NCBI GenBank assembly: GCA_005778225.1
Contig: SXPC01000156.1
Span: forward strand, 1-33,330
DNA: 33,330 nucleotides
Source: Planctomyces sp.
Lineage (GTDB): Bacteria > Planctomycetota > Planctomycetia > Planctomycetales > Planctomycetaceae
Direction: 5' to 3'
Under the pieces are notes generated by a model. The model made no database searches. It was not told the origin of the DNA and saw only the letters and a list, made by a program, of their open reading frames with translations. Shown here piece by piece: positions 15,912 through 25,643 of this stretch (position 1 is the stretch's first letter; every line of letters begins with the position of its first letter). A program made the position numbers and the translations under genes.

Positions 15912-17431
15912 TGAGCGTCGACGGGCCATCATCGAACGGTCCGCTGCGTGTCGCGGTGATCGGCGGCGGACTCTCGGGACTGAGCGCCGCCTGGGAACTC
16001 GATCGACTCACGACCCAAACGGGACGTGCGATTTCGATCACACTGTTCGAAGCCTCCCCACGCTACGGCGGTGTCTTCGGCAGCCAGCGCATCGGCGACT
16101 ACCTGGTTGAAACGGGGGCCGATTCCTTTATCACCAATAAGCCCTGGGGGATGCAGCTGGCCAAGGACTTGGGACTCGAAGACCAGCTCATCTCGACGAA
16201 CGCCCGTTATCGCAGATCGCTGATTCTGCATCGCGGCAGACCTGTCGAAACACCAGTCGGATTCAATCTGCTGGCACCGACACAAGTCTGGCCGATGTTC
16301 ACGACTCCGCTGCTTTCCTGGAAGGGAAAACTGAGAGCGTTGCGGGAAGCGTTCATTCCAAAGAAATCCGAAATGACCGACGAGTCTCTCGCCTCGTTCG
16401 TCCGACGACGCTTTGGCGATGAGCTCCTCGAACGGATTGCGCAGCCCATGGTCGGAGGGATTTATACGTCCGATCCTGACAAGCTCAGCCTGCTCGCGAC
16501 ATTGCCAAGGTTCCTGGAAATGGAACAACAACACGGCAGCGTCATCCGTGCGTTACGTCGGCAGAACAAAAACACCTCCGCCGGGGAAGAGAAGGCCAGC
16601 GGAGCCCGCTACAGCCTCTTCATGTCGCTCAAAAACGGCATGTCGACCCTACAGGACGCACTCGCCAAACCCATCCAGCAACGCCACCAACTCCAACTCA
16701 ACACAAAAGTTGTGTCTCTGAAGGCGAGCGGGCGGGAGCAAGGAGGCCGCTTGCCGATAAGGCAAGATCAAGCCCGACGCGGTAGTCTTCATCAGGGAAT
16801 TCAACCCCCTGTCTTATGGACCCTCGAACTAAACGACTGCCCAAAGCAATCCTTTGACGCCGTGATCCTCGCTGTCCCAACCTACATCGCCGCTGATCTG
16901 CTGGGGACTATCGACCCCGAACTCTCTGGACAGCTCAACCAGATCGAATACGCCTCGACTGCCATCGTCGTCAGTGGCCATCGACTGGCAGACGTCACGC
17001 ATCCACTCGATGCCTTCGGCCTGGTCATCCCCGCCGTCGAGAAACGGGACATCCTCGCCACGTCGTTCCTGTCACGCAAGTTTGAAGGGCGGGCTCCCGA
17101 CGGGAAAGTCATCTGCCGTACGTTCGTCGGCGGTGCCATGCAGGCAGAACTTCTTCAGCGAACCGATGATCAGATCATCGAGACCGTCCAGCGAGAACTC
17201 GGCTCAATCTTCGGGCTCAAAGGCCAGCCCGATTTTGCGATCGTGTGTCGCTGGAACCGCAGTATGCCGCAGTATCACATCGGACACCTGGAGCGAGTCG
17301 CGACGATCGAACAGCGTATCCAGACGCTTCCCAACCTGGCCATGACCACCAACGCCTTCCACGGCGTCGGCCTGCCAGAGGTGATCAAAGAAGCCCGCGA
17401 AGCGGCGAAGCGTATATTGGGAATATTGTAG
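15911..17431 (+). CDS. hemG: Protoporphyrinogen oxidase (FAD-dependent, HemY type)
   Basis: A 506-residue flavoprotein. An FAD-binding motif VAVIGGGLSGLSAAWEL lies near residue 14, followed by GGVFGS and ETGADSFITNKPW. Later come RRFGDELLERIAQPMVGGIYTSDPDKLSLLATLPRFLEME and the C-terminal RWNRSMPQYHIGHL. It oxidises protoporphyrinogen IX to protoporphyrin IX, probably at the inner membrane face. The ATG at 15911 shares its A with the hemE stop; a TTG at 15908 is less likely. Residues about 271-300 (SGREQGGRLPIRQDQARRGS onward) look like an extra low-conservation segment whose DNA holds nested inverted repeats. The TAG stop (17429-17431) lies inside a palindromic repeat. Confidence 0.92.
   Translation: MSVDGPSSNGPLRVAVIGGGLSGLSAAWELDRLTTQTGRAISITLFEASPRYGGVFGSQRIGDYLVETGADSFITNKPWGMQLAKDLGLEDQLISTNARYRRSLILHRGRPVETPVGFNLLAPTQVWPMFTTPLLSWKGKLRALREAFIPKKSEMTDESLASFVRRRFGDELLERIAQPMVGGIYTSDPDKLSLLATLPRFLEMEQQHGSVIRALRRQNKNTSAGEEKASGARYSLFMSLKNGMSTLQDALAKPIQQRHQLQLNTKVVSLKASGREQGGRLPIRQDQARRGSLHQGIQPPVLWTLELNDCPKQSFDAVILAVPTYIAADLLGTIDPELSGQLNQIEYASTAIVVSGHRLADVTHPLDAFGLVIPAVEKRDILATSFLSRKFEGRAPDGKVICRTFVGGAMQAELLQRTDDQIIETVQRELGSIFGLKGQPDFAIVCRWNRSMPQYHIGHLERVATIEQRIQTLPNLAMTTNAFHGVGLPEVIKEAREAAKRILGIL
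16729..16776. repeat. Nested inverted repeat inside hemG
   Basis: CGGGC (16729-16733) pairs with GCCCG (16772-16776), and CTTGCC (16750-16755) pairs with GGCAAG (16761-16766). It lies in the part of hemG that looks like an in-frame insertion. A mobile palindromic element that became coding is possible. Confidence 0.4.
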
Positions 17432-17493
17432 GTCGGCTGCTGCAGCCGACTTCTTGCGTCTGTTGAAGACGGCGGTTACGGCAACCGCCCTAC
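17428..17493. repeat. GTAGG...CCTAC palindromic repeat at the hemG 3' end
   Basis: GTAGG (17428-17432), whose TAG is the hemG stop codon, leads into a perfect 9-bp stem GTCGGCTGC / GCAGCCGAC (17432-17450). A second stem GGCGGTT / AACCGCC (17471-17489) follows and the element ends in CCTAC (17489-17493). It sits between convergent hemG and the SDR gene. Confidence 0.8.
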
Positions 17494-17507
17494 ATCAGAC
17501 CTTGGGC

Positions 17508-18284
17508 TTACTTCTTCCGCTTGGTCAGCTTTTCGACGAGGCGTTGGAAGCCCGAGAGGTATTTGGGGTAGTCGCGAGTCTTGAAGGCGAAGAACTCGTC
17601 GATTTCGGGGTGAGTCGTCAGCAGGAATTTCTCGTCACGGATGCCATTGAGAATCAGGTCTGCGACCTGCTCGGGGGTGACGGCGGACATGTGTAGGAAC
17701 TGGTGAATCGGGTCTTCGTGGTCGAGGAAGCCGGTGTCGACACCCGCCGGGCACAGGCAGGAAACGCCGATCCCTTTTCTGGCGTAATGAATCGACAGCC
17801 ACTCCGCGAGGGCGACCGTCGCATGTTTCGTGACGGAGTACGCCGCTGAGCCGATCTCAGTCAGAATACCCGCGGCAGAGGAGGTCAGCATGAAGTAGCC
17901 CGACTTGCGTTCGAGCATGCCGGGAACGAGCAGGCGGGCCGCGTAAACGGTCGACATGACGTGCAACTGCCACAATCGCTGCCACTCGGGATCAGGGAGT
18001 TCGCAGCCCCCTTTATAGGTCAGTCCAGCGTTCGCGCAGTACAGGTCGACCGGGCCGAGTTCTCCCTCAGCGAGGTCAATCAGGCGTTTGACGTTTGTTT
18101 CGAGCGTGAGATCACAGACGCAGGGGATCCCGCCAATTTCTTCAGCCGTCTGATTGGCAGCCAGCGGGTCGATGTCGGCAACAATAATCCCCTTGGGCTG
18201 TTCTTTGGCGAACCGCTGACACATAGCCCGCCCGATGCCTGACCCGCCGCCCGTGACGACGATCACTCGATCTTTCAGTTCCAT
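17508..18284 (-). CDS. Short-chain dehydrogenase/reductase (SDR)
   Basis: A 258-residue classical SDR. It has the cofactor motif TGGGSGIG (11-18), VADID after the second strand (Asp suggesting preference for NAD; inference), ANAG (84-87), and a catalytic Ser near 136 with Tyr149-x3-Lys153 (YSVTK). It carries out NAD(P)-linked oxidation or reduction of an unknown substrate in the cytoplasm. The C-terminal part (FFAFKTRDYPKYLSGFQRLV) is typical of the planctomycete and actinobacterial SDRs next to lipid or xenobiotic genes, but no such neighbour is seen here. The ATG at 18284 gives the usual N-terminus MELKDRVIVVTG; the frame extends to a GTG at 18353 with a non-SDR-like leader. Confidence 0.9.
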   Translation of the reverse strand: MELKDRVIVVTGGGSGIGRAMCQRFAKEQPKGIIVADIDPLAANQTAEEIGGIPCVCDLTLETNVKRLIDLAEGELGPVDLYCANAGLTYKGGCELPDPEWQRLWQLHVMSTVYAARLLVPGMLERKSGYFMLTSSAAGILTEIGSAAYSVTKHATVALAEWLSIHYARKGIGVSCLCPAGVDTGFLDHEDPIHQFLHMSAVTPEQVADLILNGIRDEKFLLTTHPEIDEFFAFKTRDYPKYLSGFQRLVEKLTKRKK

Positions 18285-18412
18285 CCTGAAATCAATCTCT
18301 CTGGTCGTGGAAACAAATGGATTCGCCGATGCGCAAGCTTGGGACGTTAGCACAACTTGTCAAAAAGATGCTACCCGTTTTTCTGCTGAACGAAGCCGTT
18401 TCTCCAAAGAAA

Positions 18413-18452
18413 AACCGCATGTCGCGAATGAAGCGACATGCGGTTCGTGTTT
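18413..18452. terminator. Bidirectional terminator downstream of the MFS gene
   Basis: Perfect 13-bp stem AACCGCATGTCGC (18413-18425) / GCGACATGCGGTT (18433-18445) with loop GAATGAA. T-runs follow on both strands: CGTGTTTTTTT on plus, and the complement of AAAGAAAAA (18407-18414) on minus. It ends the minus-strand MFS transcript before the SDR gene. Confidence 0.88.
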
Positions 18453-18478
18453 TTTTAGAAAGATGATCGCTGTATTGA

Positions 18479-20188
18479 TCAGTGAGTGGCGACGGGTTCA
18501 CGAGCGTGGTCGGCTTCGTGAATATCCTTGGCCTTGTAACCACCCTTGCTGGCGAAGTACATGATCAGAATGATGTAGCCGGCGAGCATCGCCATCGGGA
18601 AGTAGATCATGTCCGCCAGTGCTTTCTGCTTGCTGTTGGCGCGAACCTCAGCGACGAGTTTCTTAGCTTCTTCTTGCTTGTCGGGAGCAACTTCGGCAAT
18701 CTTTGCATTGAGTTTCTCGTCCGAGATCGCGTTGTAATTCATGATCTCATAGATGCTGCGTTCTTGAGTCACCGTCAAGCCGCCGTCTTGCTGGACAATA
18801 CCGGGGACCATTTCGGTGATTTCTTTGCTGCTGGCAACGGCTTTGTTCTCGTTCTGGACCTGCAGAACCCCGATGTACGTGCCGCCCAGCGTTCCGACAG
18901 CGAGCATTCCAATGCCGCCCAGAGCGTTCAGGGTGAAGGCACCACCTTTCGGACACTGCTCAGCCACAACACCGAGCATCGTCGGCCAGAAGAAGGTCTT
19001 CGCAACGCCATAAATCGTTGCAGCGACGAAGATCATCATGCCCTGCGTAATCGACAGCGTATAGAGCCCGATGATTGCCAGTACGGAGCAACTGGCAAGC
19101 AGTCCCAGGGGAGAGATCTTGTGCACGATCGGACCAGCGAAGAATCGCAGGACCATCATGATCGCCGAGGTGTAAACCAGCACCCAGCCAGGATTGAAGT
19201 TGCCCTTGGCGACTTCTTCCATGATCGAGGTAATCCAGCCATCTGTCCCGAGTTCGGTCGTTGCAAGTGGCATCATGATCAGAATCATGAAGAACATCAG
19301 CGGGCTGCCGAGGGTCTGAGTGTAAGCCGTGAAGGCAAGGACCATCGCGACGCCTAGACCGATGAAGATGTACTTCGTCATCGCATCTTGCGGTTGGAAG
19401 AAGTCGAGGAGTTGAAGGGTAATCAGGAAGCCCACAACACTCGCTCCCAGGAAACCGAATTCCTGAAGCATACGTCGGTAAGAAACTCCCGAGGCGACAC
19501 GTTCAGAGACAGGGAATTTGAGCGGGGTCAGCATGATACCGAAAATCACAGTCGGGATCGCGATCAGCTGAATTTTGTAAATCCATGGAATCACCATGCC
19601 CGACTCAGCCAGCCCAATCAGCAGCAAACCAGCAAGAACCAGTCCGCCCGGCCAACCTGCGTGCAGAATGTTGAGCCACTTGGTCTTGTTGTGGCTGAAC
19701 ATGGTCGCGACCAGCGGGTTGATGAAGGCTTCTACTGTTCCGTTGGAAAGACCGAGGATCAAAGAGCCCCAGTAAAGCAGCTGGAAGGAAAGCTCTTTGT
19801 TTGTTCCGACTGTGTTGTAAGCAGCCGTCGCCATTCCGACCCAGGTCAGATAACCCAGGAAGGCGATATACATCGCGACTTTGTAGCCGATGCGATCGAT
19901 GAACAGACTGAAAAGAATGATACTGACAGCAAACGGCCAGATACCAATTCCCTGGAGGCGTCCGAGTTGAGCGGGGTCGAGGCCGTAAATGCCCGCCCAT
20001 TCATTGAGCAGGAACATCCGTGTGATGAAGCCGAATGCCGTCGTGATCAGGGCGATGAAGCAGCCCCAGAACAGGACGTAGGAATGTCCAGGGGCGCTTG
20101 CCGTTGGAATACCCTGGGCTGCATAGTCAGCAGCGACAGCTGGTCGCTCGATTGGCTTCGAAGAAACAGGAGGCTTCGGTTCGGACAT
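18479..20188 (-). CDS. Major facilitator superfamily transporter
   Basis: A 569-residue inner-membrane protein with about 12 predicted helices, beginning near residue 37 (YVLFWGCFIALITTAFGF) after a Pro/Ala-rich cytoplasmic tail. FIDRIGYKVAMY in the loop after helix 2 matches the MFS loop signature in weakened form. Paired Gly-rich helices (LYWGSLILGLSNGTVEAFIN) recall fucose/glucose permease relatives. The substrate is unknown. A hydrophilic stretch of about 80 residues (about 441-522, rich in Glu, Lys and Ala) comes before the last helix, which is unusual. GGAGAG lies about five bases before the ATG. A terminator follows at 18413-18452. The upstream gene tilS (same strand) is 265 bases away, so this is probably a separate unit. 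Confidence 0.88.
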   Translation of the reverse strand: MSEPKPPVSSKPIERPAVAADYAAQGIPTASAPGHSYVLFWGCFIALITTAFGFITRMFLLNEWAGIYGLDPAQLGRLQGIGIWPFAVSIILFSLFIDRIGYKVAMYIAFLGYLTWVGMATAAYNTVGTNKELSFQLLYWGSLILGLSNGTVEAFINPLVATMFSHNKTKWLNILHAGWPGGLVLAGLLLIGLAESGMVIPWIYKIQLIAIPTVIFGIMLTPLKFPVSERVASGVSYRRMLQEFGFLGASVVGFLITLQLLDFFQPQDAMTKYIFIGLGVAMVLAFTAYTQTLGSPLMFFMILIMMPLATTELGTDGWITSIMEEVAKGNFNPGWVLVYTSAIMMVLRFFAGPIVHKISPLGLLASCSVLAIIGLYTLSITQGMMIFVAATIYGVAKTFFWPTMLGVVAEQCPKGGAFTLNALGGIGMLAVGTLGGTYIGVLQVQNENKAVASSKEITEMVPGIVQQDGGLTVTQERSIYEIMNYNAISDEKLNAKIAEVAPDKQEEAKKLVAEVRANSKQKALADMIYFPMAMLAGYIILIMYFASKGGYKAKDIHEADHAREPVATH

Positions 20189-20453
20189 CGGGTCTCTCCG
20201 CAGGAAAGGATGCGTGTTCGTCGTGGATAGTCGTAGAGAAAAAGTCAGCAGTCAAAGGCAGGTCCGGGCTTTTTAGCGACTTCATGAGCAGACGAAATGA
20301 AGTCGTCACCAAGACAAAAATCGCACCGCAGGCAGTGGCCAAGCCGGCACGGGCATTCATCCTAGCGAGGGGATCGGATGAATTCCACATCCATCAATAT
20401 CGAATTATTGATAAAAAGCAGCTTCGATCGATGCGTCATTGGCAATCCGAATT

Positions 20454-21449
20454 TCAGCGACGCAAAACCAATAAACTGGCCCGTCGTTCAACATGGACCG
20501 GACCAGGAAGATCAAACGAAGTCCGCTTCGTTTCCAGAGCGGTTGATAATTTTTGCCACTCGTCAAACCCCATTTTTTGACGCGGCCAGCCGAGTGTTGT
20601 CCACAATAAGACCAACGCTTCTCGACGGATTAAGGCCGGTTGCGCAGCGAAGGACGTCGCATCCAGACGGGCATATTCCGCCGACGATTCCAGCAACGCG
20701 GACTCAAGAAGTTTGAGCGCCGTCGACTTCAAATAATCGTCGACTTCGCGCGCCTGCTGAGCCAGACGGAGCAGGGCGGTTTCGGCTTGTTCGTTGTATT
20801 GAGACGTGAGCAATGGCAGCAGTTCATGACGAAGTCGATTGCGGGTCCAGTCGAGACTGACGTTGGACTCGTCCTCTCGAAACGGTTGTTCCAGCTGGGA
20901 AAGGTAGGACAAAAGCTCCTGTTTCGAGACAGACAAAAACGGTCGCAACAATGCCACTCTGTCTGAGAGCATGCGCGAATCCGCCATCCCGGCCATCCCG
21001 GCGATCCCCGTCCCGCGGATGATGTGATGCAGGACAGTCTCTGCCTGATCCGAGGCATGATGAGCCGTCAGAACGAGGGGGATCTGCAACAGTTTGGCCG
21101 TTGCGACGAGAAAGGCATACCGTTGATGCCGGGCAGCCGCTTCACTCGGCTTTTCTCGCGTCCAGTCAGCTTCGCCGACGTGGCAGGGAATGGACAGCGT
21201 TTTGCAGAGCTGCTCGACAAACGACTGGTCATCCAGCGATGCCTGACCCCTGAGATGATGCTGGAAATGGGCGACTTCGAGGTGAATCGTCTTTTCATCA
21301 CGCAGTTCAACAGCAGCACGCAGCAGGGCAATACTGTCGGCTCCCCCGGAGACTGCCAGCAGCACGCGATCCTGATTTTTCAGCTTCTCACCCAGAATCT
21401 GGGCAAGCGGCGAAAGCTGCTCGTCGGGACTTCGCCGGGGCTGCGACAT
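20454..21449 (-). CDS. tilS: tRNA(Ile)-lysidine synthase
   Basis: A 331-residue PP-loop ATPase. VLLAVSGGADSIALLR (SGGADS at 34-39) is the ATP-binding loop, and the TilS-specific segments HFQHHLRGQASLDDQSFVEQL, RYAFL, LTAHHASDQAETVLHHIIRGTG, RPFLSVSKQELLSYL and WTRNRLRHELLPLL follow. It attaches lysine to C34 of the CAU-anticodon tRNA(Ile), which then reads AUA; the gene is normally essential. The C-terminal substrate-binding region is shorter than in E. coli TilS. The ATG at 21449 (MSQPRRS) is preferred; the frame continues upstream to 21539 without family resemblance. Confidence 0.94.
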   Translation of the reverse strand: MSQPRRSPDEQLSPLAQILGEKLKNQDRVLLAVSGGADSIALLRAAVELRDEKTIHLEVAHFQHHLRGQASLDDQSFVEQLCKTLSIPCHVGEADWTREKPSEAAARHQRYAFLVATAKLLQIPLVLTAHHASDQAETVLHHIIRGTGIAGMAGMADSRMLSDRVALLRPFLSVSKQELLSYLSQLEQPFREDESNVSLDWTRNRLRHELLPLLTSQYNEQAETALLRLAQQAREVDDYLKSTALKLLESALLESSAEYARLDATSFAAQPALIRREALVLLWTTLGWPRQKMGFDEWQKLSTALETKRTSFDLPGPVHVERRASLLVLRR

Positions 21450-21487
21450 CGAGATTTCGAATCCTGTTGTATGTGTGCGCGTGGATA

Positions 21488-21515
21488 TTGACCCAAAAAT
21501 CGAGTCTGTTACGAT
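21488..21515 (+). promoter_or_regulatory. Weak candidate promoter upstream of rny
   Basis: TTGACC (one mismatch to the -35 consensus), 16-base spacer, TACGAT (four of six to the -10 consensus). It lies just upstream of divergent tilS. Sequence match only. Confidence 0.25.
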
Positions 21516-22316
21516 GCGTGATGCAGGTCTATCGGCCACTTCGGGAACTCACACGTCGTCGCATGTACCGCATGACGACGGAAGACCCGGGATAGCAGAT
21601 GAATCTGCGTCGTGTCCACAGGACATGACGCGCGCGGCCAGCCTTCTCTTGCGAACACGTCTTGGCATCTGCTCTGAAGTCATTCTCAAACGAGGAACCG
21701 TCCACGTCACGCCTGTGACCACTCTCGCTTGCCTGTTTCGGGTAAGCGGATCGTTTTGTTTTCTCTATCAATCTCGAGTCTGCCACGAACAGCGGCGATG
21801 CGGAATTCTTAGAAAACACGTTGATCGAGTGTACGAGTTGTCGGACGGGAATCCAATGTCAGACGGGTCGTGGTCGTTTGTTTGGCCTTTCGCAAGCCTG
21901 GTGATGAGCTGGCTGTCGCGAGCGTTTTTGTACGTTCGTCGGTCTGCTCGAAACATGCTGCAATGCGCCCAGACGGCTCTGCTGAAGGTCTGGTCGCTGT
22001 CGAACCTGCACGGTTTGATCGAGGCCCCTTCACGCACGCCTCGGCTGGTTCATGATCATCGTGGCGGGCTGTTAACCGGCCTGCCACGACGCTGTCCGCC
22101 GCCGAACAGGTTGTTCCACTTCTGTCGAAGGTCTTTGCCTGCCATGTCAGAGAGCCTGCGATGTTGTCTCATCGGAAAACCATTCGCTCGATCGCGCGTT
22201 GTCTGGGAATTCTGTCACTCTCATCCCCCAGGTCCTTATTTCGCCTGAATGGTGATGATGTCTCCGCTGTCACGCACAGACTCCTTCCTGGTTCTTCGGA
22301 ATCAGCAGATAAATCT

Positions 22317-22324
22317 GGAGGAGG
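22317..22324 (+). promoter_or_regulatory. Strong ribosome binding site for rny
   Basis: GGAGGAGG six bases before the ATG at 22331, the best Shine-Dalgarno match in the window; it fixes the start of rny. Confidence 0.85.
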
Positions 22325-22330
22325 ACTGCC

Positions 22331-23872
<1,542 letters not shown>

Positions 23873-24035
23873 TTCGCAACAGTTTCCAGTGATCATTGCA
23901 GTTCTTTTCGAAACGGGTGCAGGAGTCAATTTCCTCACCCGTTTTTCATGCGCATGTGCTTGCAAATCACATATCAGCGACTCATGATCGGTTCGCGAAT
24001 GAATCAAAGTCAACGACCATGTGAGGATGCCAACG

Positions 24036-25310
24036 ATGTTTGACGCCATGACCCGACGCGAAGCGATGCAGTTCCTCTCTGTTTCGATGGCAGGCTTGTC
24101 ATTAGGGGGCTACACCTCAACCGCATTCGGCTATGCCAAAAACGAAACGCTCAATGTCGGCCTGATCGGCTGTGGCGGTCGACTGCGAGGTGCCTTGCTG
24201 GCGGGGCTGGAAGGGGTTCCGGGCGTTAACGTGACGGCGATCTGCGATGTTTACACGAAAAACCTCGACGCGACCAATAAACGACTGGCGGAGTTGAAGT
24301 CGCTGTCGAAATCGAAAGACATTTTTCAGACGGGCGACCATCGCGCCTTGCTCGACCGACCGGACGTCGATGCGGTCATCATCGCGACCCCGGATCACTG
24401 GCACGTCCCGATCACGATCGATGCCATCGAAGCGGGGAAGCATGTGTATGTCGAGAAACCTGTCTCGCATGATGTTGAGGAAGGCAAGAAACTCGTCGAG
24501 GTCAAACAGCGTCATCCCAAGGTCGCGGTGCAGGTCGGCGCGCAGCAACGTACGATGCCTCATATTCAGGTTCTCAAGAAGAAACTCGATGCGGGTGAGA
24601 TCAACCTTGGACCGATTCATCGCATTCACATGCAGTGGCACCGCAATCAGCGTAGACCGTTTGAATACGTCGTTCCGAAGATCAACCCGGCCGATGTCGA
24701 CTGGAAGCGATTCCTCGGGAACGCTCCTGATCAGCCATTTGATGCGTACAAGATGGCCAACTGGCGATGGTTCTGGGACTTCGGCAACAGCATGCTCGGC
24801 GACCTGATGGTCCATTGGCTCGATGCAACAAACTACTTACTCAACCTGCCACTGCCCGGTCAGATCGTCGCGGTCGGCGGTTCTTACCTCGCTGGTGATA
24901 AACGCGAAGCCCCCGACGTCATGCAGGCGGTACTCGACTATCCCAACGAAAAGATCCAGGCCGACTTCTCTCACAACCTGACCAACAACGACCGCAAAGC
25001 CTGCACGATCATCGAAGGTCTCAACGCGACGTTGTACTTCGACCGTGGCCGATATGAAGTGACCCAGCAATTGAACAACGACCAGGAACCCGGCGAGATT
25101 ATCGACAGCAATATCGTCGGCGAAGGCCCCAAGGGAAAAGATTTCTACAGCTCTTACAACGGCGAGACGTTGCACCTGGCCGACTGGACCGCCTCGATCC
25201 GTGAGAGTCGCGAACCACTCGACACTGTCGAAGCCGCCGTCCAGGCTGCAACGACCGCGCAATATGGAAACATCTCATATCGCGAAAAACGGATCGTGCA
25301 AATCCCGTAG
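24036..25310 (+). CDS. Tat-exported Gfo/Idh/MocA family oxidoreductase
   Basis: A 424-residue protein. The N-terminus MTRREAMQFLSVSMAGLSLGG has the twin arginines and hydrophobic stretch of a Tat signal, so it is exported already folded. A Rossmann fold follows (NVGLIGCGGRLRGALLAGL, about 37-55), then VIIATPDHWHVPITIDAIEAGKHVYVEKP, the conserved Glu-Lys-Pro that shapes the active site. It probably acts on sugars or inositols with NAD(P); planctomycetes carry many such secreted paralogues. The ATG at 24036 has GAGGA eight bases upstream; a GTG at 24021 and an ATG at 24027 are in frame but overlap that site. The TAG stop (25308-25310) lies inside a repeat arm. Confidence 0.92.
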   Translation: MFDAMTRREAMQFLSVSMAGLSLGGYTSTAFGYAKNETLNVGLIGCGGRLRGALLAGLEGVPGVNVTAICDVYTKNLDATNKRLAELKSLSKSKDIFQTGDHRALLDRPDVDAVIIATPDHWHVPITIDAIEAGKHVYVEKPVSHDVEEGKKLVEVKQRHPKVAVQVGAQQRTMPHIQVLKKKLDAGEINLGPIHRIHMQWHRNQRRPFEYVVPKINPADVDWKRFLGNAPDQPFDAYKMANWRWFWDFGNSMLGDLMVHWLDATNYLLNLPLPGQIVAVGGSYLAGDKREAPDVMQAVLDYPNEKIQADFSHNLTNNDRKACTIIEGLNATLYFDRGRYEVTQQLNNDQEPGEIIDSNIVGEGPKGKDFYSSYNGETLHLADWTASIRESREPLDTVEAAVQAATTAQYGNISYREKRIVQIP

Positions 25311-25429
25311 GGTCCGCTGTGCGGACCGTAATGCGTGATATCTCAAGGACAGATGTTGTCTTCGGATAAGATTCCAACGGATCGCTGGAGTGTTTGCTAT
25401 TTGATGGTCCGCACAGCGGACCCTACGGG
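25304..25429. repeat. Perfect 24-bp inverted repeat pair flanking 78 bases
   Basis: The arms at 25304-25327 and 25406-25429 are exact inverted copies. Each arm itself folds (GGTCCGC TGT GCGGACC) and has CCCGTAGG or its complement at its outer end. The left arm supplies the TAG stop of the oxidoreductase gene. No coding frame lies between the arms. Confidence 0.92.
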
Positions 25430-25643
25430 AATCGGCGACGTTAATCTCTGGCTTGACTGCGTGGTCGCATACCAGCGTGAAGTCTGACGAGTCACTGCCG
25501 ATTGAAAGATGACTCCAAACTGCGAGAAAAGCGAAGGGGATCCGCTCATCTTTCGCCAAATGATGTAGTTGGCATGAAACCTGCCTAATCGTCGAGGGAA
25601 AACATCGTCCCCCGCTCCATTAGTCTTTGCAGGAGAGCTCTTC
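25311..25643. other. 333-base intergenic region
   Basis: The first third is the inverted-repeat element at 25304-25429. The rest holds no gene I can support; the promoter of the next gene should lie here but is not obvious. A ribosome binding site CAGGAGAG ends seven or eight bases before the ATG at 25644. Confidence 0.5.

Larger units (their letters stand above)
21450..22330. other. 881-base intergenic region between tilS and rny
   Basis: An open frame on the plus strand (21475-22248, 257 codons) is rich in Cys, Ser, Arg and Pro, has no domain I recognise and no ribosome binding site, so I treat the region as non-coding. A possible promoter, TTGACC (21488-21493), 16 bases, TACGAT (21510-21515), would give rny a leader of about 800 bases. 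A strong ribosome binding site GGAGGAGG lies at 22317-22324. Confidence 0.5.

Noticed and set aside
18482-19357. 291-codon plus-strand frame
   Set aside because: Antisense to the MFS gene; Asp/His/Arg-rich composition typical of a shadow frame.
20277-20305. Hairpin CGACTTCAT / ATGAAGTCG between tilS and the MFS gene
   Set aside because: A 9-bp stem with an 11-base loop but no T-run on the correct side for the tilS transcript; not called a terminator.
21475-22248. 257-codon plus-strand frame between tilS and rny
   Set aside because: Cys/Ser/Arg/Pro-rich with no domain, no ribosome binding site and no sensible codon pattern. It was the best candidate for a hidden gene, but support is too weak.
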